From Iodobacter sp. (lineage in GTDB: Bacteria > Pseudomonadota > Gammaproteobacteria > Burkholderiales > Chitinibacteraceae), in NCBI RefSeq assembly GCF_025352645.1, contig NZ_JANXSO010000126.1, positions 43,536 through 107,535 of the forward strand: a DNA stretch of 64,000 bases, given 5' to 3'. The position numbers and the translations under genes were made by a program. Shown here piece after piece: positions 8,521-16,066 of this stretch (the stretch's first letter is position 1; every line of letters begins with the position of its first letter). The notes under the pieces were generated by a model. The model saw nothing but the letters and a program-made list of their open reading frames with translations. It was not told the DNA's origin and did not search any database.

Positions 8521-8558
8521 TTGATTAAATCAAACGGATTGATTTATAGAAAATCAAT
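8521..8558 (+). promoter_or_regulatory. Candidate frcB promoter and ROK-regulator operator
   Basis: Two inverted repeats overlap here: TTGATT-A-AATCAA (8521-8533) and ATTGATTT-ATAGA-AAATCAAT (8538-8558, 8 bp perfect). A further ATTGATTT lies at 8492-8499. TTGATT (8521) and TATAGA (8545) can be read as -35/-10 with an 18-base spacer, so the second repeat would cover the -10. The same AAATCAAT half-site occurs twice upstream of the kinase gene at 13316-13334. The whole gap 8182-8597 has no ORF; it also holds a 7-bp hairpin at 8296-8327. Confidence 0.55.
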
Positions 8559-8597
8559 GGCTTGATGCCTTTAGGCTAAACCCCTTGGAGAAAAGAA

Positions 8598-9593
8598 ATG
8601 TTGCAGACCCGTATCTCGATAGCCCTTGCCTCACTGACTTTGGCCCTACCCGTGTTTGCTAACGAACCTGTGATTGGCTTGGTTACCAAAACTGAAACCA
8701 ATCCATTTTTTGTAAAGATGAAAGAAGGCGCGGTTGTCGAGGCTAAAGCCAAGGGTGCAAAACTGCTTTCGGCCGCTGGTAAAGCCGATGGCGATAACGC
8801 AGGCCAAGTCACTGCCATTGAAAACATGATTGCGGCAGGTGCAAAAACAATTTTAATTGCTCCAAATGATTCCAAAGCTATTGTGCCAACCATTAAAAAA
8901 GCCCGCGAAAAAGGCATTTTAATTATCGCCTTAGATAGCCCAACAGACCCAACCGATGCAACGGATGCCCTATTTGCCACCGATAACTTTAAGGCAGGTG
9001 TCTTGATCGGCGAATACGCCAAAGCAACTTTTGCAGGCAAACCAGCCAAAATTGCCACCTTAGATCTCTTTCCTGGCCACCCCGTAGGTGCGCAGCGCCA
9101 CAATGGTTTTTTGCAAGGTTTTGGCCTGCAATCTTTTGATGCAAAAAACAATGAATTAGCCAAACCAAGTAATGTGGTCTGTATGGCAGATAGCTTTGGC
9201 GATCAAGCCAAGGGCCAAACGGCTATGGAAAACTGCCTGCAAAAAAATCCTGATATCAATTTGGTTTACACCATCAATGAGCCAGCAGCAGCGGGTGCAT
9301 TTAATGCGCTTAAAAAAGCCGGTAAAGAAAAAAGTGTGCTGATTGTTTCCGTAGATGGCGGCTGCCAAGGGATTAAAGATTTAAAGAATGGAAAAATCGC
9401 CGCCACCTCGCAGCAATACCCATTAAAAATGGCCGCAATGGGCGTGGCTGCGGGCATTGAATACGCCAAGACTGGCAAAAAACCGGCTGGCTACACCGAT
9501 ACCGGCGTGATGCTGATTGCGGCCAAGCCTGTGGCTGGCATTGAAAGCAAAGATAGTAAAACCGGCATGGATCTGTGCTGGGGCAATAAATAA
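8598..9593 (+). CDS. frcB: Sugar ABC transporter periplasmic binding protein (FrcB-like)
   Basis: Binds a monosaccharide, probably fructose, in the periplasm and delivers it to FrcC/FrcA. It has 331 residues with a signal peptide ending in VFANE and a type I periplasmic binding fold of the ribose/fructose class: IGLVTKTETNPFFVKM, then AGQVTAIENMIAAGAKTILI, IIALDSPTDP, and VYTINEPAAAGAFNALKKAG with ILIVSVDGGCQG. It is the first gene of a six-gene cluster with permease, ATPase, mutarotase, regulator and kinase. The symbol follows the Sinorhizobium frcBCAK cluster. The sugar is inferred from gene order, so ribose or another sugar is possible. Confidence 0.82.
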   Translation: MLQTRISIALASLTLALPVFANEPVIGLVTKTETNPFFVKMKEGAVVEAKAKGAKLLSAAGKADGDNAGQVTAIENMIAAGAKTILIAPNDSKAIVPTIKKAREKGILIIALDSPTDPTDATDALFATDNFKAGVLIGEYAKATFAGKPAKIATLDLFPGHPVGAQRHNGFLQGFGLQSFDAKNNELAKPSNVVCMADSFGDQAKGQTAMENCLQKNPDINLVYTINEPAAAGAFNALKKAGKEKSVLIVSVDGGCQGIKDLKNGKIAATSQQYPLKMAAMGVAAGIEYAKTGKKPAGYTDTGVMLIAAKPVAGIESKDSKTGMDLCWGNK

Positions 9594-9613
9594 TCCTGCC
9601 TTAATCATAAGAA

Positions 9614-9646
9614 CCGAGCGTTGTAGATATTCTCTATAGCGCTCGG
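9614..9646 (+). promoter_or_regulatory. Intercistronic hairpin between frcB and frcC
   Basis: CCGAGCG (9614-9620) pairs with CGCTCGG (9640-9646) around a loop that itself contains a TAGATA/TATA pairing, followed by CTTT. Such hairpins after binding-protein genes often stabilise the upstream message or attenuate read-through, keeping binding protein above permease. The role here is inferred. Confidence 0.6.
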
Positions 9647-9687
9647 CTTTAGCTAATCCAATTATAAAAAACACTGAGGAGCGTTAT

Positions 9688-10647
9688 ATGCCGAGTTGGA
9701 AAGAAAACATCCCTTCAATCGGCACCCTAGGGCCATTTTTGGCGCTATTACTCGCCTGCACTTTTTTCTCATTCCAAAGCGAGCAGTTTTTAACGGGAGC
9801 CAATTTTTCGCTGATTTTGCAGCAGATTATGGTGGTTGGGCTAATTGCAATTGGCCAAACCTTAATTATTCTTACCGCTGGGATCGATCTATCCTGCGGC
9901 ATGGTAATGGCGCTAGGTGGCGTGGTCATGACCAAAGTAGCGCATGATTTTGGCCTGCACCCCAGCTTAGCCATCGGTCTTGGTTTAGCAGTAACTGCTG
10001 GCTTTGGCCTGATTAATGGCTTACTGGTTACTCGGATTAAGCTACCACCGTTTATTGTGACCTTAGGCACGATGAATATTGCATTTGCAATTACCCAGCT
10101 CTATTCAGGATCGCAAACCATTACCGATCTCCCCGCCAGCATGACTTTTTTGGGTAACACTTTTAATCTGGGCCAAACCCAAGTGGCCTATGGCACGGTG
10201 CTGATGCTGATTTGCTATGCATTAAGCTGGATCTGGCTGCGAGAAACCGCGGCAGGCCGGCATATCTACGCCGTTGGCAATAATCCTGAAGCTACCCGCC
10301 TAACCGGCATCCCCACTCATAGAGTGATTTTAATGGTGTACGTGCTGGCGGGGCTTTGCTACGGCGTGGCGTCGCTTTTATCTGTGGCGCGTACTGGTGT
10401 GGGCGACCCTAATGCAGGGCAAACCGAAAACCTAGATGCAATTACCGCCGTGGTACTGGGTGGCGCCAGCTTATTTGGTGGCCGTGGCGTGGTACTTGGC
10501 TCCTTAATCGGCGCAATGATTGTCGGTGTGTTTCGTAATGGCCTCACCCTGATGGGGGTCTCATCGGTTTATCAAATTCTGATTACCGGCATTTTGGTTA
10601 TTCTTGCCGTTGCTACCGATCAACTCTCCAGAAAAGGTGGCCGCTAA
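9688..10647 (+). CDS. frcC: Sugar ABC transporter permease (FrcC-like)
   Basis: Inner-membrane channel subunit, 319 residues, with about eight to ten hydrophobic helices. Typical ribose-type permease motifs are present: QTLIILTAGIDLSCGMVMAL, VTLGTMNIAFAITQLYSG, and the cytoplasmic EAA-like loop near YAVGNNPEATRLTGI. GAGGAG precedes the ATG. Its stop overlaps the start of the ATPase gene (TAATG), which indicates translational coupling. Confidence 0.88.
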   Translation: MPSWKENIPSIGTLGPFLALLLACTFFSFQSEQFLTGANFSLILQQIMVVGLIAIGQTLIILTAGIDLSCGMVMALGGVVMTKVAHDFGLHPSLAIGLGLAVTAGFGLINGLLVTRIKLPPFIVTLGTMNIAFAITQLYSGSQTITDLPASMTFLGNTFNLGQTQVAYGTVLMLICYALSWIWLRETAAGRHIYAVGNNPEATRLTGIPTHRVILMVYVLAGLCYGVASLLSVARTGVGDPNAGQTENLDAITAVVLGGASLFGGRGVVLGSLIGAMIVGVFRNGLTLMGVSSVYQILITGILVILAVATDQLSRKGGR

Positions 10648-11453
10648 TGAGCCCGCATCCAGAACACAATGCCCGGCCTTTGGTGATTCAAGCCAAAGGT
10701 TTAGTGAAACGCTACGGCCAAGTCACGGCCTTAGATGGCGCTGATTTCGAACTACGTGCAGGGGAAATTCTTGCGGTTATTGGGGATAATGGCGCGGGCA
10801 AATCCTCCCTGATTAAGGCTTTATCAGGCGCCATTACGCCCGATAGCGGCGATATTTTTTTGGATGGGCAAAGCGTTTGCTTTAAAAGCCCAATCGAAGC
10901 CCGCCGTGCAGGCATCGAAACCGTTTACCAAGATCTCGCCGTTGCCCCCGCCATGACCATCGCAGAAAACTTATTTATGGGCAGAGAAATCCGCCGCGCT
11001 GGTTTGTTGGGCAGCCTGGGGTTTTTAGATAAAAAGCGCATGTTAAATGACAGCATCGCCTATATGCAGGAGCTAAAAATTGGCATCCGCTCCATGACTC
11101 AGGCGGTAGAAACGTTATCTGGCGGCCAGCGTCAAGGGGTGGCGGTGGCACGCGCTGCCGCCTTTGCCCGTCATGTGGTCATTATGGATGAGCCCACCGC
11201 AGCACTGGGGGTAAAAGAAGGCAATATGGTGCTAGAGCTGATCCGCAATGTGCGCGATCGAGGCTTACCCGTAGTGCTAATCAGCCACAATATGCCGCAT
11301 GTGTTTGAAATAGCCGATCGCATCCACGTTGCCCGTTTAGGGCGCAGAGCCGCTGTACTCAACCCTAAGGCCATCACCATGAGTGATGCCGTAGCGGTGA
11401 TGACCGGCGCCATGAAGCCAGAGGATATCCCCACAGAGTGGCTAGCACACTAG
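10647..11453 (+). CDS. frcA: Sugar ABC transporter ATPase, single domain (FrcA-like)
   Basis: Energises the FrcBC importer. It has 268 residues and only one nucleotide-binding domain, like FrcA and unlike the two-domain RbsA. Walker A is GDNGAGKSS (about 46-54), the Q-loop lies near VYQDLAVAP, the signature is ETLSGGQRQ (about 150-158) and Walker B is VVIMDEPTA. The short tail ends after the H-loop (VVLISHNMPHV). It overlaps frcC by one base. Confidence 0.88.
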   Translation: MSPHPEHNARPLVIQAKGLVKRYGQVTALDGADFELRAGEILAVIGDNGAGKSSLIKALSGAITPDSGDIFLDGQSVCFKSPIEARRAGIETVYQDLAVAPAMTIAENLFMGREIRRAGLLGSLGFLDKKRMLNDSIAYMQELKIGIRSMTQAVETLSGGQRQGVAVARAAAFARHVVIMDEPTAALGVKEGNMVLELIRNVRDRGLPVVLISHNMPHVFEIADRIHVARLGRRAAVLNPKAITMSDAVAVMTGAMKPEDIPTEWLAH

Positions 11454-11476
11454 GCCAGTAGCACAGGAGAAGCAGT

Positions 11477-11932
11477 ATGCTAAAAGGAATAGACCCGCTA
11501 CTCACACCAGAGTTACTTAAGGTGTTAGCAGAGATGGGGCATGGCAATGAAATTGTGATTGCAGATGCTAACTTTACCGCCGCCTCACTGGCCGTAGGCA
11601 AGCCATTGATTTATCTTTCTGGTGTGGGGGTTGCCCGTGCAGTAAACGCAATTATCAGCCTACTGCCCCTAGATCAAGACGTAAGCCATCCCATTGCCTA
11701 TATGCAAGTCAGCCACCAAGCCACAGGCTGGTGCAGTGCATTACAAAAACAGGTCATTACCGAGCTAAACTATGCAGGCCATGCGCTAGCAGGGCAATAC
11801 GAGGCATTAGAGCGATTTGCTTTCTATGAGCGCGTCAAGCAAGCTTACGCCATTGTGTTAACTGCCGAATTACAGCCTTACAGCAACTTCATCTTAAAAA
11901 AAGGAGTGATTGGTGAGCCTCTCGCCGGATAA
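11477..11932 (+). CDS. RbsD/FucU family sugar mutarotase
   Basis: A 151-residue protein of the RbsD/FucU fold, which interconverts sugar anomers. The start LKGIDPLLTPELLKVLAEMG, then HGNEIVIADANF with the conserved His and Asp, and the C-terminal SNFILKKGV match the family. It probably equilibrates the incoming sugar into the anomer that the kinase accepts. Ribosome site CAGGAGAAG. It lies in the transporter operon and overlaps the next gene by 20 bp. Confidence 0.82.
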   Translation: MLKGIDPLLTPELLKVLAEMGHGNEIVIADANFTAASLAVGKPLIYLSGVGVARAVNAIISLLPLDQDVSHPIAYMQVSHQATGWCSALQKQVITELNYAGHALAGQYEALERFAFYERVKQAYAIVLTAELQPYSNFILKKGVIGEPLAG

Positions 11933-13148
11933 CAGCAGCGCCTCTACAAACAAGCTCAAACCCAGAGGCTCTTCACAAGGGGGAATGCGCCAGTACAACG
12001 AGCGCGTTGTATTGCAAGCCATTCGCTTGAATGGCCAGATCTCTGGGGCAGAAATCGCCAGATTAACCCACTTAACTGCGCAAGCTATTTCTCTGATCAC
12101 CAAGCGTTTAATCGATGACGAGCTGCTAATCAAAGAAACCCCGCAGCGCGGTAAAGTGGGCCAGCCATCGGTGCCGCTTGCGCTCAACCCCAATGGGGCG
12201 TTTGCAATTGGGGTAAAAGTGGGGCGGCGCAGCTTAGATATTTTGCTGGTGGATTTTAGCGGCGCGGTGCGCGAGCGCTGGAACTTAAGCTATGACTTTG
12301 CCGATCCTAGCCAAATCTTGGGCCATATCAGCGAGTGCCTAGCCAAAATCAAACACACGCTAGGTGCAAAGCTGTGGGAGCGCATACAGGGCATAGGCAT
12401 TGCTGCACCACTACATATGGGCGGCTGGCAACAACTACTCGGCCTTGATGCCGAGGTGGTGGCACGCTGGGAGCGCTTTCAACTCAAAGAAGAAATTGCC
12501 ACGCTAACCGGCTTACCGGTGCAAACGCTTAAAGACACCACCGCCGCCTGTGTGGCCGAATTAGTAGCAGGGCGTGGGCGCGATATGTGTAACTTTGTTT
12601 ACGTGTTTGTAGATACCTTTATTGGCGGCGGCCTAGTGCTAGATAGCCATTTACATCTGGGTAAGCATGGTAATGCCGGTGCATTAGGCTCTTTGCCACT
12701 GGGGCTAAACGGTAGCGGAAAACACAGCCCGCAGTTATTGAATGTGGCATCGTTATTTAAACTAGAAAGCCGGTTTATTGCCGCAGGCTTAGATGGCCGC
12801 GCCACTAGCGATGAGCGGGCCGTTAGCCCAGAATACTGGCCACATACCGAAGCATGGATTGCAGAAACAGCCCCACCTATTGCCTTTGCCATGCTCAATA
12901 GCACTTGCCTGCTCGATTTAGAAGGCGTGATTGTTGACGGCTGCTTTTGTAGCGCAGTAAAAGAAGCACTGATCGCTGCCGTTGAAGCGGCTATGCAAGA
13001 TTTTAACTGGGAAGGTATTGTTGCACCGCAAGTATTCGCGGGCACGATAGGCTCGGACGCCAGAGCACTAGGCGGAGCTTTGCTGCCGCTCTACGCCAAC
13101 TTCGCCCCCGACCGAGATCTATTTTTAAAACTAGACGATGCCCTGTAA
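11913..13148 (+). CDS. ROK family transcriptional regulator of the sugar operon
   Basis: A 411-residue protein with an N-terminal winged helix (about 25-80; GQISGAEIARLTHLTAQAIS) fused to a ROK sugar-kinase-like domain. The ROK signature stretch GGGLVLDSHLHLGKHGNAGALG is clear. The zinc motif CXCGXXGC seen in many ROK repressors is absent. GTG 11913 is chosen because AAGGAG lies six bases before it; a TTG at 11910 is too close. It is probably the FrcR-like local regulator acting at the AAATCAAT motifs before frcB and the kinase. Confidence 0.82.
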   Translation: MSLSPDNSSASTNKLKPRGSSQGGMRQYNERVVLQAIRLNGQISGAEIARLTHLTAQAISLITKRLIDDELLIKETPQRGKVGQPSVPLALNPNGAFAIGVKVGRRSLDILLVDFSGAVRERWNLSYDFADPSQILGHISECLAKIKHTLGAKLWERIQGIGIAAPLHMGGWQQLLGLDAEVVARWERFQLKEEIATLTGLPVQTLKDTTAACVAELVAGRGRDMCNFVYVFVDTFIGGGLVLDSHLHLGKHGNAGALGSLPLGLNGSGKHSPQLLNVASLFKLESRFIAAGLDGRATSDERAVSPEYWPHTEAWIAETAPPIAFAMLNSTCLLDLEGVIVDGCFCSAVKEALIAAVEAAMQDFNWEGIVAPQVFAGTIGSDARALGGALLPLYANFAPDRDLFLKLDDAL

Positions 13149-13207
13149 GGCCACGACTTAAGCTATTTAACTCATATTACACACCAAGACTCTTTGTCCA
13201 CGAAAAA

Positions 13208-13374
13208 CACTAAATACACAAAAAAACGGATCAAACAGCAGTAATCTCCCGCTGCTTTTATCATGATGCGTAGATCAGTTACTTCATAACGATTTGATAT
13301 TAAATATATTTATCTAAATCAATCAAAAATCAATAGTCATGCTGCATCTGTTCGTACTTTTTGTGTTTTTAGTG
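13208..13374. repeat. Long inverted repeat flanking the kinase promoter
   Basis: CACTAAATACACAAAAA (13208-13224) is matched 16/17 by the reverse complement of 13358-13374. The arms enclose a weak AGCAG/CTGCT hairpin (about 13238-13258), possibly the terminator of the ROK gene, and the AAATCAAT direct repeats. It resembles the CACAGAG-type dispersed repeats elsewhere in the window in style (CCACGAAAAACAC), not in exact sequence. Confidence 0.5.
13316..13334 (+). promoter_or_regulatory. Candidate operator: AAATCAAT direct repeats before the kinase gene
   Basis: AAATCAAT occurs at 13316-13323 and again at 13327-13334, an 11-bp period that puts both on one face of the helix. The same octamer forms the inverted repeat at 8538-8558 in front of frcB. 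This suggests joint control of transporter and kinase by one regulator. Confidence 0.5.
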
Positions 13375-13435
13375 GGCGGCATATTGTTTGACCTTACTGC
13401 GTAACATCATCCATTTAAAACTCACAAAGAGCATC

Positions 13436-14356
13436 ATGAATCAGCCCAACTCCTCCCCCCTGCCCCGCTTTATTGCTGCTGGGGAAGCGCTCACCGATAT
13501 GATTAAAACCGAAGGCAACCATTGGCAAAGTAAAGTTGGCGGCTCTACTTGGAATGTCAGCCGTGTACTCGCCAGCTTAGGCGTAGCCAGTGCTTTTGCT
13601 GGGGCTATCAGTAAGGATTGTTTTGGCCAAGATTTATACCAAGCATCTAGCGAAGCGGGTTTAGATTTGCGCTTTTTACAGCAGCTAGATAAATCCCCCT
13701 TGCTGGCGATTGTGCCTGCCGCTCACCCACCACAATATTTTTTTATTGGAGACAACTCAGCAGATTTATATTTTGCCCCAGAAGCTCTACCGGCTGGTTG
13801 GCAAAACGCGGTAAGTTGGGTGCATTTTGGTGGCATCAGCTTAGCCCGCCAGCCGCTAGGCAAACGCTTACTCGCCTTAGCGGTGGAGCTTAAGCAGCTT
13901 GGCGTTAAAATCAGCTATGACCCCAATTTTAGAGTTTTGATGGATCAAGACTACGACGCCACATTCAAAGCCATGAGCCAGCTAGCCAATGTGATCAAGG
14001 TATCTGATGAAGACTTAATAGGCTTATTTCGTAGCAATGACATCGATAACGCATTAAAAACGCTCATCAGTTGGAACCCACAAGCCAGCATTCTGTATAC
14101 CCGTGGCGCAGACGGAGCATCTTTAATCACGCCCGACACCATCGTAATCAGCACGGCAATTGAGGTGAGTGTGGCCGATACAGTAGGAGCAGGGGATGCC
14201 TCAATCGGCGGGCTAATCTATAGCATGATAACTTGGCCAGAGCGCGAAGCAGGCGAGCATTTACGCTTTGCCATCGCCAGCGGAGCAGCGGCCTGCATGC
14301 ACCACGGCGCCAGCCCGCCTAGCCTAGAAAGCATACAAGGGCTGTATTTGGATTAA
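13436..14356 (+). CDS. PfkB family carbohydrate kinase (probable fructokinase)
   Basis: Phosphorylates the imported sugar. It has 306 residues with the ribokinase fold: GEALTDMI at the start, VGGSTWNVSRVLASLG substrate loop, YDPNFRVLMD, and the ATP/catalytic motif DTVGAGDASIGGL near the C-terminus with the catalytic Asp. ATG 13436 is chosen because AAAGAG lies just upstream; a longer frame to 13388 lacks a ribosome site. The 3' end overlaps the convergent next gene by four bases. Context points to fructose; the sequence alone does not fix the sugar. Confidence 0.85.
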   Translation: MNQPNSSPLPRFIAAGEALTDMIKTEGNHWQSKVGGSTWNVSRVLASLGVASAFAGAISKDCFGQDLYQASSEAGLDLRFLQQLDKSPLLAIVPAAHPPQYFFIGDNSADLYFAPEALPAGWQNAVSWVHFGGISLARQPLGKRLLALAVELKQLGVKISYDPNFRVLMDQDYDATFKAMSQLANVIKVSDEDLIGLFRSNDIDNALKTLISWNPQASILYTRGADGASLITPDTIVISTAIEVSVADTVGAGDASIGGLIYSMITWPEREAGEHLRFAIASGAAACMHHGASPPSLESIQGLYLD

Positions 14357-14952
14357 TGCCCGCTTGGCTTAGCAGCAGGTTCGGCGGTTGCTTCGGCAGC
14401 TTTGCCGGGCGCACTGCGATTTTGCTTAACGCACTCCTTCCACGCTGCACTGCCCTTGCCACCGCCTGCGGGTAGAACACAATCACCACCACCAAACTTC
14501 ACATAGCCACCACCTGCGGGTTTGATATCCTCGCCTGCAGATTCACCATGTGTGGCAGCAGGTGCGGCGGCGGCGTGGTCTGCGGCGCCCGTGGCTTTTG
14601 CTCCGCCACGCCGCTCTAAGTCTTCTACTTTGACTTCTAATTCTTCTACTTCAATTTTCTTTTCTTTAACTTCTTTTTTAAGCTCGGTGATTCTTTCCTC
14701 AAGATCTTTACGCGTCTCGATGGTTTCTTCAAAAGAAACCTTCAGACGGGCAATTTGCTCAATATATTGGGCTCTTTCAAAATTACGCTTGGTCATCCCA
14801 ATCGCAATCCCAATAATCAGCACCAGCAAAAATCCAAAAAAACCGCCACCAATCATCAGTTTTAGGCGGTTTTTTTGCATAAAGGAGGGGCTAGGCTCAC
14901 CACTTGTTGCGTGCTCATCATGTGAGGCAGCAGGTGCAGCATGATCACTCAT
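14353..14952 (-). CDS. Single-pass membrane protein with coiled coil, unknown
   Basis: A 199-residue protein. A His/Ala-rich cytosolic start is followed by one membrane helix (about 31-52) and a long charged coiled coil (about 65-115, runs of K/E such as ELKKEVKEKKIEVEELEVKV). The Gly/Ala-rich tail contains two cysteines (GGGDCVLPAGG and WKECVKQNR). I do not recognise a family. It is the last gene of a thioesterase/LEA-lipoprotein/this-gene operon with a 26-bp gap. Confidence 0.65.
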   Translation of the reverse strand: MSDHAAPAASHDEHATSGEPSPSFMQKNRLKLMIGGGFFGFLLVLIIGIAIGMTKRNFERAQYIEQIARLKVSFEETIETRKDLEERITELKKEVKEKKIEVEELEVKVEDLERRGGAKATGAADHAAAAPAATHGESAGEDIKPAGGGYVKFGGGDCVLPAGGGKGSAAWKECVKQNRSAPGKAAEATAEPAAKPSGH

Positions 14953-14978
14953 CGCTCTCTTTCCAATTTAATCAGGGT

Positions 14979-15437
14979 TTAGGGTAACGTCACTTCCCCT
15001 TGCCGTTCAAAGCTTACGCCATCTGGGCGTAAAGGTAGGAACAGTTTACCTTTAATACGATAGGCGATTGGCTTGCCACTTGCTTGCAGAGCATTAAATT
15101 GTTGGATAAAAGTCGTTAAAGAGGTACTCACACGTAGTTTTATCACGGCCGATCCCAAGCGCGGCAACGTGGTTGCCTCATTAGAAACCCCATTCGCAAA
15201 CGGCTTATCATTCACCTCCAAATTGATATTTAACCCATTTAATGGAATATCAATATTATTAGGATTATTGACCCGTAAATTAAGAATAAATTGCTGCTCA
15301 AGCAGGCCTATTTCTGCCACGCTGATTCCAGCCAAACTCACCGTTGGCTTTTCTAAATCTGTAGGCAAGCTACCGCAAGCGGCCAATCCAAGTAATAGTC
15401 CCAAACAGGCAATCCGGCTTATGCATTTTTCAAACAT
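14979..15437 (-). CDS. LEA type 2 (WHy-like) lipoprotein
   Basis: A 152-residue lipoprotein. The signal peptide ends in the lipobox LAAC with lipid-carrying C21, followed by GSLPTDLEKPTVSLAGISV. The rest is one LEA_2/WHy beta-sandwich domain with LRVNNPNNIDIPLNGLNINLEVND. The family is known from stress-related and outer-membrane-associated lipoproteins, with no firm biochemical role. It overlaps the upstream thioesterase gene by 8 bp, so the two are translationally coupled. Confidence 0.82.
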   Translation of the reverse strand: MFEKCISRIACLGLLLGLAACGSLPTDLEKPTVSLAGISVAEIGLLEQQFILNLRVNNPNNIDIPLNGLNINLEVNDKPFANGVSNEATTLPRLGSAVIKLRVSTSLTTFIQQFNALQASGKPIAYRIKGKLFLPLRPDGVSFERQGEVTLP

Positions 15438-15837
15438 GCATCATCCCTTGTAAACGCTCCGCCAATTCGCCATCTAGTGGCAAAGCGCCAGGGGTTTTAG
15501 CGCTTATCACCGCAAAAGTAACATCCGCTTCAGCCACTAATTTATCGTTATCTAAGCGCAAGATACGCTGATTAATAATGCCTTCTTTCTCACCAATATA
15601 CGTTAAGCGGGTTTCAATTTTTAGCACATCGCCCATTGTGGCGGGGCGTTTATAGCGGATATCAACGCGGCTAATGACTAAGGCTAAACGCTCATTGGTA
15701 AACCATTCTAAACCACCGCTTTCATCCACCAATGCCCAACGCGCTTCTTCCAAAAACTCTAAATAACGAGCGTTATTCACATGGCCATATAAATCTAAAT
15801 GATAACCGCGAACCTTAATTTCTGTAGTCTGAGCCAT
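15430..15837 (-). CDS. Acyl-CoA thioesterase, 4HBT hot-dog fold
   Basis: A 135-residue hot-dog protein of the YbgC/FcbC type that hydrolyses acyl-CoA thioesters. The catalytic segment RGYHLDLYGHVNNARYLEFL has the active-site Asp (about 15) and the HVNN motif. It is first in a three-gene reverse-strand operon. The upstream gap to the divergent asmA gene is 229 bp. Confidence 0.87.
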   Translation of the reverse strand: MAQTTEIKVRGYHLDLYGHVNNARYLEFLEEARWALVDESGGLEWFTNERLALVISRVDIRYKRPATMGDVLKIETRLTYIGEKEGIINQRILRLDNDKLVAEADVTFAVISAKTPGALPLDGELAERLQGMMHV

Positions 15838-16031
15838 ATATTTTTCCCTAGTGTGAAAATTATTATCAATTCAAAGCCTAAATACATAGGCAAGATCACC
15901 ACAAAGCAAAGCCCCTGATTTAACGTCATAAATGCCGCTTTAAAGCCAATAAGCGACAAGATCTAGAGCAAAAATGCCGCCTTAATCTGCTTTCTGCCGT
16001 GCTTTTTAATGTAATAAGATCAATCTTAACT

Positions 16032-16060
16032 TTGAAATTAATCCAAGTCTTCGGGATAAT
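16032..16060 (+). promoter_or_regulatory. Predicted sigma-70 promoter giving a leaderless asmA message
   Basis: TTGAAA (16032-16037), a 17-base spacer and GATAAT (16055-16060) form a good sigma-70 promoter. The ATG at 16067 lies exactly where transcription would begin, and no Shine-Dalgarno sequence precedes it. CGGGATAATCCCG (16052-16064), a 13-bp inverted repeat, covers the -10 and could be an operator. Confidence 0.5.
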
Positions 16061-16066
16061 CCCGCT

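Noticed and set aside
15853..15875. Fur-box-like ATTATTATCAATT upstream of the thioesterase
   Set aside because: Too few matches to the 19-bp consensus, and no iron-related gene in that operon.
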